NCBI RefSeq assembly: GCF_014596565.1
Contig: NZ_NOIN01000007.1
Span: 310,001 to 374,000, forward strand
Direction of reading: 5' to 3'
Source: Pseudomonas sp. PSB18
GTDB lineage: Bacteria; Pseudomonadota; Gammaproteobacteria; Pseudomonadales; Pseudomonadaceae
DNA: 64,000 bases
In this document: in pieces, positions 1 to 8,443 of the stretch
Layout: the number at the start of each line of letters is the position of its first letter
How positions within the stretch are numbered: the stretch's first letter is position 1
Position numbers and translations under genes: made by a program
Notes under the pieces: model-generated
Seen by the model: the letters and a program-made list of their open reading frames with translations, nothing else
Told to the model about the DNA's origin: nothing
The model's database searches: none

Positions 1-733
1 CGAACACGCCGCCACGGCCATGCAACAGATGACGGCCACGGTTGCACAAGTGGCCTGCAATGCCGAACAGGCCTCCCAGGCCGCCGGCGAGGCCGACCAC
101 CAGGCACGCAATGGTGAGCAGATCGTGCAGTTGGCCAGCCAGCAGATCCATCGCCTGGCAGCGGAGATGGCACTTTCCGAGCAGGCCATCGAGTCGTTGC
201 AGCGCCAGGTCGAAACCATCGGCACGGTCGCCGATGTGATTGCCTCAATAGCCCAACAGACCAACCTGTTGGCACTCAATGCGGCCATCGAAGCCGCTCG
301 GGCGGGGGAGCAGGGCCGTGGATTTGCCGTGGTCGCCGATGAGGTACGCGCCCTGGCACGACGAACCCAGGACTCGACCAGCGAGATCGAAACGTTGCTT
401 GTGGGACTGCAGCATCTGTCGCAACACAGCGTCGGCCAGATCCAGGGCTGCGCACGTCTGATGGTCGATACCGTGTCGTTGGCCGAGCAGGTGAGCACCG
501 CCTTGGGTGGCATTACCGGAGCGGTGTCGCTGATCGAGCAGATGAACCAGCAGAACGCGGCCAGCGCCGAGCAACAGAGCATCGTGGCCGAGGAGGTCAG
601 CCGCAACGTCATGCAGGTACGCAATGAGGCCGAACATTGTGTCGGGGTGAATCAGCAAGTGGTCCTGGCCTGCGGGGATCTGGCCGGGCTGGAGCACGAG
701 CTGCGGGAGGCCGTTGCCCAGTTCCGGACTTGA
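1..733 (+). CDS. Methyl-accepting chemotaxis protein, C-terminal part (5' end outside window)
   Basis: This is the cytoplasmic signalling half of a chemoreceptor, which transmits ligand state to CheA/CheW. The frame is already open at the left edge (it reads EHAATAMQQM before the first ATG at 20), so the N-terminal sensor and HAMP parts lie outside the window. The visible part carries the hairpin-tip signature of the family: NLLALNAAIEAARAGEQGRG followed by FAVVADEVRALARR, flanked by long heptad-rich helices with Gln/Glu-rich methylation-type segments. The protein ends at a TGA at 731-733, and no CheR/CheB-tethering pentapeptide is seen at the C-terminus (ends AVAQFRT). The next gene is convergent. 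The ligand cannot be inferred because the sensor domain is missing. Confidence 0.95.
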   Translation, partial: EHAATAMQQMTATVAQVACNAEQASQAAGEADHQARNGEQIVQLASQQIHRLAAEMALSEQAIESLQRQVETIGTVADVIASIAQQTNLLALNAAIEAARAGEQGRGFAVVADEVRALARRTQDSTSEIETLLVGLQHLSQHSVGQIQGCARLMVDTVSLAEQVSTALGGITGAVSLIEQMNQQNAASAEQQSIVAEEVSRNVMQVRNEAEHCVGVNQQVVLACGDLAGLEHELREAVAQFRT

Positions 734-742
734 AGCCAGGAC

Positions 743-1639
743 TCAGGCGCCCCTCATTGCCTCAAAAAAACCTTTGGACATCGTAATGAAGTGCTCGGCT
801 GCCGGCGCCATCGTCTGGCCCTGGCGGGTGATCAAACCGATCTGACGGGTAACGCCGGGATGGTCTACGGGGACTTTGACCAGTCCCTCGCGACCTTCAT
901 CCGCCGACTCCGGCAGCAGACTTGCGCCCAGGCCCTGGCGCACCAACGCCAGGACCGTCGACATGTAATTGGCTTCGAGGCCCGGCGACAATGGGAGGTT
1001 GGCGTCGGCGAACAGCTGCTCCACCAACTCACGAACGCTGCTGTCGCGCCCAGTGAGAATGATCGGTTGTGTCGTCAGCTCGCTTAGCTTGACCTTGCGT
1101 CGACGGGTCAAACGGTGGTCGGCTGGAATGAACAGGCAGAGCCGATCCTCCAATACCGGTTGAAACTCCAACCCATGGCTCGTTCGTGCCCGCACACCAA
1201 GGCCGAAGTCCACCTCGCCGTCGCGCACCAGCGTGTCGATCCGGCGCGCCACCACGTCACGCAAGCGCACCTCTATCCCGGGAAACTGTTCACGAAACTG
1301 TTTCAACAGCGGCGGTAGCGCACCGGCGCACAGCGAGGGCAGGGCGGCGATGGTGACGACACCCCGGCGCAGCGCCGCCAGGTCCCGGGAAGCGCTGACG
1401 ATGTTGTCCAGGTCCAGCAACAGTTTCTCCATGGGCAACAGGTTGTTCTGTCCGGCGCTGGTCAGGGCCACGTGACGCGGGCTGCGTTCGAGCAACGCGA
1501 CGCCAAGCCAATCTTCTAATTGTTGAATCTGCACGGTCAGGGCCGAAGGCGAGAGGTTCAGCATCGCGGCAGCCTTGGCAAAGCTGCCGGTTTGCGCCAC
1601 GGCCAGGAAGGCGCGGATGTGCTGGATCGAGTTCTTCAT
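743..1639 (-). CDS. LysR-family transcriptional regulator
   Basis: A 298-residue LysR-type activator/repressor. The N-terminal winged helix-turn-helix (FAKAAAMLNLSPSALTVQIQQLE, about residues 17-40) is followed by the periplasmic-binding-like effector domain. I place the start at the ATG at 1639 (MKNSIQHIRAF), because a longer frame to 1720 would add 27 residues with no family counterpart. The gene is divergent from the CitMHS transporter operon (131 bp between starts), the usual arrangement for a LysR protein that controls its neighbour. The inducer is therefore probably a carboxylate taken up by that operon; this is inference from position only. Confidence 0.93.
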   Translation of the reverse strand: MKNSIQHIRAFLAVAQTGSFAKAAAMLNLSPSALTVQIQQLEDWLGVALLERSPRHVALTSAGQNNLLPMEKLLLDLDNIVSASRDLAALRRGVVTIAALPSLCAGALPPLLKQFREQFPGIEVRLRDVVARRIDTLVRDGEVDFGLGVRARTSHGLEFQPVLEDRLCLFIPADHRLTRRRKVKLSELTTQPIILTGRDSSVRELVEQLFADANLPLSPGLEANYMSTVLALVRQGLGASLLPESADEGREGLVKVPVDHPGVTRQIGLITRQGQTMAPAAEHFITMSKGFFEAMRGA

Positions 1640-1770
1640 TCTGTTTTTCCGAATGCAGGCTGCCGAACATTTCAATTTACAAAGAATACCGGCAATTCCA
1701 ATACTCGGTGAAAACAACAACAGCGCATTTCATCGCCACCGCGGATAGAAATGCCGAACAGGACCTACCT

Positions 1771-3063
1771 ATGCTCGCCATACTCGGTGTCGTCACCATT
1801 CTCTGTCTGCTCATCTGCGTGATGAGTAAACGCCTGTCGCCCCTGGTTGCGCTGATCGCGTTGCCGATCATCGCTGCCCTGATCGGTGGTTTTGGCCTGC
1901 AAACCAGCGCATTCATTATCACGGGTATCAAGAACGTCGCCCCGGTGGTCGGGATGTTCGTGTTCGCGATCCTGTTCTTTGGCGTCATGACTGACGCCGG
2001 CATGCTTGACCCGATCATTGACCGCATCTTGAAACGCGTCGGCACCCGTCCGACGCGCATCGTCGTGGGCACTGCGCTGCTGGCACTGCTGGTGCACCTG
2101 GACGGTTCCGGCGCCGTGACCTTCCTGGTGACCATTCCGGCCATGCTGCCTTTGTATACGCGCCTGGGCATGGATAAACGCATCCTTGCTTGTGTCACGG
2201 CGATGGCGGCCGGGGTCAACTTCCTGCCATGGACCGGCCCGGTCCTGCGTTCATCGGCGGCCTTGCACGTACCGGTGGCCGACTTGTTCCAGCCGCTGAT
2301 TCCAGTGCAGATCGTCGGTCTGGCGTTCGTCTTTGCTTGCGCCTGGCTCCTTGGTCGTCGCGAAGAAAAACGCCTGGGGTTGGGTGCCGGGGCAGGGGTG
2401 GAGGTGATACCGCAACGGGTACTGTCCGATGACGAAGTTGCCTTGCGCAAGCCACGGCTGTTCTGGCCCAACCTGATACTGACCGTAGTGGTGATGGGCG
2501 TGATGATTGCCGGAGTGGTCGATCCGGTGGTGATGTTCATGCTCGGCACGGTGCTGGCGTTGTGCATCAACTACCCCAACGTCGACGCCCAACGGGCACG
2601 CATCGACGCCCATGCGAAAACCGCCCTGACGATGGCCAGCATTCTCCTGGCCGCCGGGGTCTTCACCGGCATCATGCAGGGCAGCGGTATGCTCAAGGCC
2701 ATGGCCGAGGTGGCGGTCGCACAGATTCCCGCCGGACACGGCAAGTTGATTCCGATGGTCGTGGGGTTCATCTCCATGCCATTGAGCCTGCTGTTCGATC
2801 CCGACTCCTTCTATTTTGGTGTGATGCCGGTGGTGGCCGAAGTCGGCCGTGCCCTGGGTGTCGATCCGCTGCAAGTGGCCCAGGCGTCACTGTTGGGTGT
2901 TCATACCACCGGGTTCCCGGTCAGCCCACTGACCCCGGCGACCTTCTTGTTGGTGGGGCTGTGCAAAATCGAATTGGCCGATCATCAACGGTTCACCATT
3001 CCTTTCCTGTTCGCCGCCTCGGTGCTGATGACGCTGACAGCGCTGCTCATTGGAGTCTTCTGA
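1771..3063 (+). CDS. CitMHS-family citrate/carboxylate:cation symporter
   Basis: A polytopic inner-membrane protein of 430 residues with about twelve hydrophobic segments, resembling the CitMHS family that imports metal-citrate complexes with protons. Family-like segments include LVHLDGSGAVTFLVTIPAML and the late loop LFDPDSFYFGVMPVV. The ATG at 1771 (MLAILGVVTIL) is preferred because it begins right at the first membrane helix. An in-frame GTG at 1708 would add 21 polar residues. It is the first gene of a three-gene operon: the stop codon directly abuts the ATG of the AtuA-like gene. The exact substrate (citrate, another tricarboxylate, or a branched hydroxy acid) cannot be told from sequence. 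Confidence 0.9.
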   Translation: MLAILGVVTILCLLICVMSKRLSPLVALIALPIIAALIGGFGLQTSAFIITGIKNVAPVVGMFVFAILFFGVMTDAGMLDPIIDRILKRVGTRPTRIVVGTALLALLVHLDGSGAVTFLVTIPAMLPLYTRLGMDKRILACVTAMAAGVNFLPWTGPVLRSSAALHVPVADLFQPLIPVQIVGLAFVFACAWLLGRREEKRLGLGAGAGVEVIPQRVLSDDEVALRKPRLFWPNLILTVVVMGVMIAGVVDPVVMFMLGTVLALCINYPNVDAQRARIDAHAKTALTMASILLAAGVFTGIMQGSGMLKAMAEVAVAQIPAGHGKLIPMVVGFISMPLSLLFDPDSFYFGVMPVVAEVGRALGVDPLQVAQASLLGVHTTGFPVSPLTPATFLLVGLCKIELADHQRFTIPFLFAASVLMTLTALLIGVF

Positions 3064-4428
3064 ATGAAAACCTTACGCATCGGCTCCGGTGCCGGTTACT
3101 CCGGGGATCGCATTGAACCGGCGATTGAACTGGCCGAGCACGGCGAATTGGATTATCTGGTATTCGAATGCCTGGCCGAACGCACCATTGCCTTGGCGCA
3201 GCAAGCACGATTGATCGATTCGCAAGCAGGTTTCGATCCGTTGTTGAGCGAGCGCATGCGTCGAGTTCTGCCCTTTGTCGGCAGCGGAGCCGATGGCCGG
3301 CGGCGCCGCTTGCGCGTCATCACCAATATGGGCGCGGCCAACCCATTGGGCGCAGCGCGGGAAGTGCGACGCATTGCCGGGCAGCTTGGTTTGTCAGGCC
3401 TCAAAGTGGTCGCCGTAACGGGAGATGACGTGCTGGCGACACTGCTCGGCGATCCGACGCAAACACTGGACAACGGCATGACCCTGGCCTCATTGGGCGA
3501 CCGCCTGATTTCGGCCAACGCATACCTGGGTGTGGAGGGCATCATCGCGGCCTTGCGAGTTGATGCTGACGTGGTCATCACCGGTCGAGTGGCGGATCCA
3601 TCGCTGTTCCTCGCGCCGCAGATGTTCGAGTTCGGTTGGGCCGCGGACGATTGGACACGATTAGGACGCGGCACCTTGGTCGGCCACTTGCTCGAATGCG
3701 CAGGCCAGATCAGCGGCGGCTACTTTGCCGATCCGGGGTTCAAGGATGTGCCGGATCTGGCGCGCCTGGGATTTCCCCTCGCCGAAGTGGAGGCGACAGG
3801 CCGTGCGGTAATCAGCAAAGTCCCAGGCTCAGGCGGGCGCATCGATACCGCGACCTGCACCGAACAGATGATTTATGAAGTGCACGACCCCGCCGCCTAC
3901 CTCACGCCTGACGTCAGTGCGGACTTTTCCGAGGTGTCGTTTACGCTCCAGGGACCTGATCAGGTGCAGGCCCAGGGCGCCGACGGCCGGGAGCGGCCAT
4001 CATCGCTGAAAGTGTCGGTGGGTTATCTCGACGGCTGGATCGGCGAAGGCCAGATGTCCTATGGCGGACCGGGTGCCTTGGCGCGAGGCAGACTGGCGCG
4101 GGAAATCGTGCTGGAACGTTTGAAACTGACAGGCGTGGCCTATGAGGAAGTCCGCGCCGAGTTGATCGGCGTCGATGCCTTGCACGGCACTGAGCTGGGC
4201 TCGCGACTGGACGGCGAACCTTGGGAAGTACGCCTGCGGGTGGCGGCCCGTTGCACTGATCGCGCCGAGGCCGTAAGGGTCGGCAACGAAGTGGAAACCC
4301 TCTACACCAACGGCCCCTACGGCGGCGGCGGTGCGAGCAAATCGGTGCGCCAAGTGGTGGCGGTGGCTTCGCTGTTACTGCCACGGGACGCTGTCAACGT
4401 GCAGATTTATTCGGAGGACGTGCAATGA
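3064..4428 (+). CDS. AtuA-family (DUF1446) protein
   Basis: A 454-residue protein of the AtuA/DUF1446 family. The family is named after a gene of the acyclic terpene utilisation cluster of Pseudomonas, but its reaction is not established to my knowledge. Typical features are the N-terminal IGSGAGYSGDRIEPA, the GVEGIIAAL and DVVITGRVADPSLFLAP segments in the middle, and a glycine-rich YGGGGASKSVRQV near the C-terminus. No signal peptide or membrane segment is seen, so it should be cytosolic. A GGAG ribosome site lies within the end of the transporter gene, and the last four bases overlap the next ORF (ATGA), so the three proteins are probably made together. It likely acts on the compound brought in by the CitMHS transporter. 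Confidence 0.9.
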   Translation: MKTLRIGSGAGYSGDRIEPAIELAEHGELDYLVFECLAERTIALAQQARLIDSQAGFDPLLSERMRRVLPFVGSGADGRRRRLRVITNMGAANPLGAAREVRRIAGQLGLSGLKVVAVTGDDVLATLLGDPTQTLDNGMTLASLGDRLISANAYLGVEGIIAALRVDADVVITGRVADPSLFLAPQMFEFGWAADDWTRLGRGTLVGHLLECAGQISGGYFADPGFKDVPDLARLGFPLAEVEATGRAVISKVPGSGGRIDTATCTEQMIYEVHDPAAYLTPDVSADFSEVSFTLQGPDQVQAQGADGRERPSSLKVSVGYLDGWIGEGQMSYGGPGALARGRLAREIVLERLKLTGVAYEEVRAELIGVDALHGTELGSRLDGEPWEVRLRVAARCTDRAEAVRVGNEVETLYTNGPYGGGGASKSVRQVVAVASLLLPRDAVNVQIYSEDVQ

Positions 4429-4751
4429 CTCGTCTTAAACTGCGTGACCTGGCCCATTCCCGTACGGGGGATAAAGGCGATACGTCCAATATCTCCGTGA
4501 TCGCGTTCAACGCCGAAGACTACCCACGTTTGTGCGAATGGCTGACGGTGGCGCGGGTGGCCGAACATTTTGCTGAACTGCTGCCTTCCCATGGACCGGC
4601 GATACGGCGCTATGAACTTCCTCGGGTGTGCGCGCTCAACTTCGTCTTGCCCGGTGTCTTGCGCGGTGGTGTCACCCGTTCATTGGCACTCGATGCCCAT
4701 GGGAAGGCGTTGGGGGCGGCGTTGCTCGACTTGGATATGCCGAGCGGTTGA
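4425..4751 (+). CDS. Small AtuA-partner protein (ferredoxin-like fold family)
   Basis: A 108-residue cytosolic protein of the family that accompanies AtuA/DUF1446 proteins, either as a separate subunit or as a C-terminal domain. The conserved N-terminal stretch LRDLAHSRTGDKGDTSNISV is recognisable. It overlaps the AtuA-like gene by four bases, suggesting translational coupling and a two-subunit complex. No metal-binding cysteine cluster is present, so the ferredoxin-like label concerns fold only. The function is unknown. Confidence 0.85.
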   Translation: MTRLKLRDLAHSRTGDKGDTSNISVIAFNAEDYPRLCEWLTVARVAEHFAELLPSHGPAIRRYELPRVCALNFVLPGVLRGGVTRSLALDAHGKALGAALLDLDMPSG

Positions 4752-4759
4752 GCCGGGTT

Positions 4760-5002
4760 TCAAGGCTGTCGCTTGGCGTCGGTCGAGACAACGCTGTCCA
4801 AGGTATCCGCACCGGGTATCTTGCTCGGTCCCCACGACCGCTCGCTGCGACATTTGAACTTCACGCCTTTACGGGGCGTTATGTCCCTGGCTTTCGCCAT
4901 ACACAGCTCTTTAGTGAGATAAGTCGGCTCGGTTTTTCGCACATCCACGCAGCCTTCGTCGCCCCTGCAGAGGGTCATAACCATAACGTATACGGTCATC
5001 AT
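4760..5002 (-). CDS. Small cysteine-containing hypothetical protein
   Basis: An 80-residue frame starting at the ATG at 5002 (MMTVYVMVMTLC), with a GGGAG ribosome site about 11 bases upstream. It has a short hydrophobic start, spaced cysteines (CRGDEGC, a central LCMAKA and KFKC), and a basic, Ser-rich end. The spacing of the cysteines around a YLTKELC segment recalls short uncharacterised proteins common in pseudomonads, but I cannot name a family. It is convergent with the AtuA operon. It may be real, but support rests on the ribosome site and residue pattern alone. Confidence 0.45.
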   Translation of the reverse strand: MMTVYVMVMTLCRGDEGCVDVRKTEPTYLTKELCMAKARDITPRKGVKFKCRSERSWGPSKIPGADTLDSVVSTDAKRQP

Positions 5003-5047
5003 CCTGATGTTGCTCCCATAGAAGCAATGCAATTGATGTGTCTTGCA

Positions 5048-5067
5048 TTAAGCCTGGGAAGGCTTAA
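5048..5067. repeat. Perfect inverted repeat TTAAGCCT-GGGA-AGGCTTAA
   Basis: Eight-base perfect arms with a four-base loop, 46 bases upstream of the small gene that ends at 4760. There is no T-run, so an operator is as likely as a terminator. Confidence 0.5.
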
Positions 5068-5297
5068 GCGAGTAGCCACGACAAGCGGATGATGAGCCTT
5101 CCTTTGAAGCTCCAGCAATGGCGGATTGATGCCTTCCGTCGGGAAAACGTCACTTTTTCAAAAATTGATGATTGGAGCGAAATTAGCGCCATTATGTTGG
5201 CGAATCTCCAGTAGCGAGCGGTTAAATGCTATGGAGCATTAACCGCCCATGCCTGGCAATCTCGCCACCGGATAACCAGCTGTATCCGAACGAAAAC
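5068..5297. other. Non-coding stretch
   Basis: I see no convincing gene, RNA or repeat here. It lies downstream of the convergent secreted protein gene and upstream of the small gene at 4760-5002, so it may hold that gene's promoter. Confidence 0.4.
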
Positions 5298-5705
5298 CTA
5301 GGGCGCCTCAAAGTTTTCGTAAGCCAGCGAGATCGAATCGCTCCTTGGATAGCTCACATACACCATCTCGCCATAATTGCTGGCGACCAGTACGTAGGGC
5401 CACTTGCCGTTGGCCTTGCGCAGTTGCTCATACAAGGGAAGAAAGAAATCCTTGGTCTGACCCTGAGGGTCATACGGGACGTCACCCTGAAAGATCGGAT
5501 AGCGCCCACCATTACACAGCTGAACCCGCTCCAGCTTGATGCCGTTCTTCTCCAGCACGGTCCGCGCTGGATGCTGCCAGGTGTTGAGATCGACATCCTG
5601 GCAGTCGCTGGCATTTTGGGTGTAGAGCTCGGTGTCCTTGAGGGCCGGGTACGCCATGGCCTGGCTGGTCAGGAGGAATAAAGCCAGGGGTAAGAGACGC
5701 TGCAT
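5298..5705 (-). CDS. Secreted hypothetical protein
   Basis: A 135-residue protein with a clear signal peptide (MQRLLPLALFLLTSQAMA, cleavage probably after AMA), so it is likely periplasmic. The mature part contains two cysteines (SDCQDVD and QLCNGGRYP) that could form a disulfide, and a pattern YPIFQGDVPYDPQGQTKDFFLP. I do not recognise a named domain. It stands alone: its neighbours are a divergent intergenic region and the non-coding stretch behind it. Function unknown. Confidence 0.75.
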   Translation of the reverse strand: MQRLLPLALFLLTSQAMAYPALKDTELYTQNASDCQDVDLNTWQHPARTVLEKNGIKLERVQLCNGGRYPIFQGDVPYDPQGQTKDFFLPLYEQLRKANGKWPYVLVASNYGEMVYVSYPRSDSISLAYENFEAP

Positions 5706-6027
5706 GATGATGATCCGAATAAAGGGGAAACGATTGTAAGTGCTTTTCAGCGAGTTCCAAGGCGTTCGCGTGTGGGTTGAGTCTCAGGGTGCGGCAGGCG
5801 CTCACAGTTTTCGTCTCGATCAAACGTGCCGATCTTTACAAAATATCCAGAACTGGATAATGTGTCTAAAACCGCTGCTGTTTCCAGGCCCATTAACATG
5901 TCCAGGCTCGAACCATTGAAATTGCCGAACAGTGACAGCGTCAACGCCATCATGCGATCCGAGCAGATCCAGGGTGCCGTGCGCGAAGCGTTCCATTGAC
6001 CATGGTAACTACATGAGGACTCACACC
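5706..6027. promoter_or_regulatory. Divergent intergenic region with palindrome TATCCAGAACTGGATA at 5844-5859
   Basis: This 322-base region separates the secreted protein gene from the ammonia-lyase gene and has no supported gene. It holds a perfect 16-base palindrome (TATCCAG-AA-CTGGATA) at 5844-5859, about 170 bases ahead of the lyase start. The half-site TATCCAG recurs just upstream of the YheO-type regulator gene (around 10732-10738). This makes a shared operator conceivable, but it is inference only. Confidence 0.45.
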
Positions 6028-6993
6028 ATGCAAATCATCCTGCCCACCTACAGCGATGTGGTCGACGCTTCGCAGCGACTCCAAGGCGTCGCGAATGTGA
6101 CGCCGGTTCTGACGTCCCGTACCCTCAATGCGGAGGTCGGGGCTGATGTTTTCTTCAAATGCGAAAACTACCAACGAACCGGCTCCTTCAAGTTCAGGGG
6201 AGCTTACAACGCCCTGAGCAAGTTCAGCGAAGAGCAGCGAAAGTCTGGCGTTGTAGCGTTCTCTTCCGGGAACCACGCTCAAGGTATCGCGTTGGCAGCT
6301 TCGATTCTGAGCATCCCGGCCACTATCGTGATGCCAACTGATGCACCGTCTGCCAAAGTTGCCGCTACCCAGGGTTATGGAACAGAGGTCGTCTTCTACG
6401 ACCGCTACACGGAAGACCGCGAAGCCATTGGCCGGTCGCTTGCCGAGCGGCATGGCATGACCCTGATCCCGTCATACGATCATCCGGATGTCTTGTCAGG
6501 CCAGGGTACCGCTGCCAAAGAATTGTTCGAGAGCGTTGGTAGGCTTGATGTGCTTTTCGTTGGCCTTGGCGGCGGCGGAATGCTTTCCGGGACAACATTG
6601 TCCACACATGCGCTTTCACCTGGCTGTACGCTCATCGGTGTTGAACCAGTAGCGGGGAATGACGGCCAGCGATCGTTCAACGCCGGTGAGATCGTTCATA
6701 TCGATACCCCGGATACCATCGCTGACGGCGCCCAGACCCAGCATCTGGGTCACTACACCTTCCCGATCATTCTGAATGGTGTTAACCGAATCGAGACAGT
6801 GACTGATGAAGAACTCATCGACGCCATGAAGTTCTTTGCTCAGCGAATGAAAACAGTAGTCGAGCCTACAGGCTGCTTGGGATTGGCTGCTGTTCGTAAA
6901 TTCAAGAACGAACTGAAAGGTAAGCGGGTAGGGGTGATTATTACAGGCGGGAACATTGACATCGATAAGTTTGGTCGTTTGCTGCAAGCCTAA
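6028..6993 (+). CDS. PLP-dependent threo-3-hydroxyaspartate/threonine/serine ammonia-lyase
   Basis: A 321-residue fold-type II PLP enzyme of the threonine dehydratase / serine racemase group. The PLP lysine is in GSFKFRGAYNAL (Lys55), the SSGNHAQG loop binds the carboxylate, and the phosphate loop is GLGGGGMLSG. It lacks the C-terminal ACT-like domain of biosynthetic IlvA, and its length matches serine racemase and threo-3-hydroxyaspartate dehydratase. Given the neighbouring aspartate-type transporter, asparaginase, RidA and DSD1-fold enzyme, I favour 3-hydroxyaspartate as substrate (giving oxaloacetate and ammonia). Serine or threonine deamination is not excluded. The start at 6028 is preferred over 6013 because of the GAGG site ten bases upstream. 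Confidence 0.85.
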   Translation: MQIILPTYSDVVDASQRLQGVANVTPVLTSRTLNAEVGADVFFKCENYQRTGSFKFRGAYNALSKFSEEQRKSGVVAFSSGNHAQGIALAASILSIPATIVMPTDAPSAKVAATQGYGTEVVFYDRYTEDREAIGRSLAERHGMTLIPSYDHPDVLSGQGTAAKELFESVGRLDVLFVGLGGGGMLSGTTLSTHALSPGCTLIGVEPVAGNDGQRSFNAGEIVHIDTPDTIADGAQTQHLGHYTFPIILNGVNRIETVTDEELIDAMKFFAQRMKTVVEPTGCLGLAAVRKFKNELKGKRVGVIITGGNIDIDKFGRLLQA

Positions 6994-7019
6994 ATAAATT
7001 CAGCCCTGATAGATAAGTT

Positions 7020-7044
7020 CATCAGGCGCAGTTTGCGCCTGATG
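7020..7044 (+). terminator. Strong hairpin after the ammonia-lyase gene
   Basis: Perfect 11-base arms CATCAGGCGCA / TGCGCCTGATG with a three-base loop start 27 bases after the stop codon. No T-run follows, so it may be a processing or attenuation hairpin rather than a classical intrinsic terminator. Confidence 0.55.
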
Positions 7045-7096
7045 GCGAAGCCTTGTCGAAAATCCAAAGATCACGTGTTTCTACCTAAACAAGAAT

Positions 7097-7114
7097 AGCC
7101 ATGTTGACATGGCT
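7097..7114. promoter_or_regulatory. Inverted repeat AGCCATG-TTGA-CATGGCT in leader of symporter gene
   Basis: Perfect seven-base arms around TTGA, ending 20 bases before the start codon at 7135 and just ahead of its AGAGG ribosome site. It could be an operator or an RNA hairpin acting on translation. Confidence 0.45.
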
Positions 7115-7134
7115 TCCAATAATAAGAGGTGCAT

Positions 7135-8406
7135 ATGAAAAGCCGCTTTCTTGTCAAAGCGATAGTGATCGCTATGGTGCTCGGTGTAGCACTGGGTGGC
7201 ACGCTCCATAACCAATTGGACGCATCCAGTGCAAAAGAAATCTCCAACTACCTTAACTTGGTAACGGATGTCTTTCTTCGTCTGATCAAGATGGTCATCG
7301 CACCGCTTGTTCTCGCCACGCTGGTCACCGGTGTCGCCAGTATGTCGGGCAGCGGGTCGATTGGACGCGTAGGTTTCAAAGCCATTTCCTGGTTCATGGT
7401 TGCCTCTCTCATCTCCCTGTCGATCGGGCTGATGTTTGCGAATTTCTTCCAGCCAGGCGCGGGGCTGAACCTAACCGTAGATGCCAATGCAGCGGTGAAC
7501 ACCGAGTTGAACACGAGCGGTTTCAATCTGCCGACGTTCCTTTCCCACGTGTTCCCTCGCAGCATCATCGAAGCAATGGGAAGCAACGAGGTTCTGCAGA
7601 TCGTTGTGTTCTCCCTGTTCTTCGGCTGCGCGCTGTCATTCGTGAAAGGTAACGGCAAGTCGCTGATCCTTGAGGTACTGGATGAGCTGGCTAACGTCAT
7701 GTTCAAGGTGACTGACTACATCATGTACGTGGCGCCTTTCGCAGTGTTTGCGGCAATCGCCTCTACGATCACTTTGCATGGCTTGGAGATGGTGGTGACC
7801 TTCGGAAAAATGGTCGCACAGTATTTCCTGGGCCTGGGGCTGCTCTGGTTCCTGATCACGCTGGCGGGGTATCTGGCTTTGGGCCAGCGTATCAAGCCGC
7901 TGTTGTCCCACTTGCGCGAGCCAATCCTGATTGCTTTCTCTACGGCGAGCAGCGAAGCCGCTTACCCGAAGGCGATTGCAGCACTCGACAAATTCGGGTC
8001 GAACAAGCGCATAAACAGTTTCGTCCTACCTCTTGGTTACTCGTTCAACCTCGATGGTTCGATGATGTATCAAGCGTTCATCGTGATGTTCATTGCTCAG
8101 GCCTACAACATCGAGATGACGTTTGCCCACCAAGTCATGGTGTTGCTGACGCTGCTGGTGATCAGCAAGGGCACTGCAGGTGTTGCTCGTGGCTCCCTCG
8201 TTGTCTTGGCGGCAGGTCTGCCAATGATCGGCCTGCCTGAAGCAGGACTGCTGCTGATTCTGGCCGTCGACCCGATCCTGGACATGGGCCGCACAGCCAC
8301 CAACGTTTTTGGCTGCGGCGTCGCGACTGCGGTAATTGGCCGACACGGTAACGAGATTGAAGAGTCTTCTATCAGTCGCCCGGAAGGGTCGCAGCAAACG
8401 GCTTGA
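7135..8406 (+). CDS. DAACS-family dicarboxylate/amino acid:cation symporter (DctA/GltP-like)
   Basis: A 423-residue inner-membrane symporter of the dicarboxylate/amino acid:cation (SLC1-type) family. It shows the serine-rich re-entrant loop FSTASSEAAYP, the NLDGSMMYQ motif of transmembrane segment 7, the second re-entrant loop SKGTAGVARGS, and the segment 8 signature DPILDMGRTATNVFG. Members carry C4-dicarboxylates, aspartate or glutamate with Na+ or H+. The start at 7135 follows an AGAGG site; a GTG two codons upstream is less likely. Sitting between a hydroxyaspartate-type lyase and an asparaginase, it probably imports aspartate or a hydroxylated/dicarboxylic relative. Confidence 0.93.
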   Translation: MKSRFLVKAIVIAMVLGVALGGTLHNQLDASSAKEISNYLNLVTDVFLRLIKMVIAPLVLATLVTGVASMSGSGSIGRVGFKAISWFMVASLISLSIGLMFANFFQPGAGLNLTVDANAAVNTELNTSGFNLPTFLSHVFPRSIIEAMGSNEVLQIVVFSLFFGCALSFVKGNGKSLILEVLDELANVMFKVTDYIMYVAPFAVFAAIASTITLHGLEMVVTFGKMVAQYFLGLGLLWFLITLAGYLALGQRIKPLLSHLREPILIAFSTASSEAAYPKAIAALDKFGSNKRINSFVLPLGYSFNLDGSMMYQAFIVMFIAQAYNIEMTFAHQVMVLLTLLVISKGTAGVARGSLVVLAAGLPMIGLPEAGLLLILAVDPILDMGRTATNVFGCGVATAVIGRHGNEIEESSISRPEGSQQTA

Positions 8407-8443
8407 CGCCACCACCACTTAATAAAAACAAGAGATGCACATC

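Noticed and set aside
1677..2570. Minus-strand 297-codon open frame
   Set aside because: Antisense to the CitMHS transporter; Ser/Thr/Arg-rich mirror composition.
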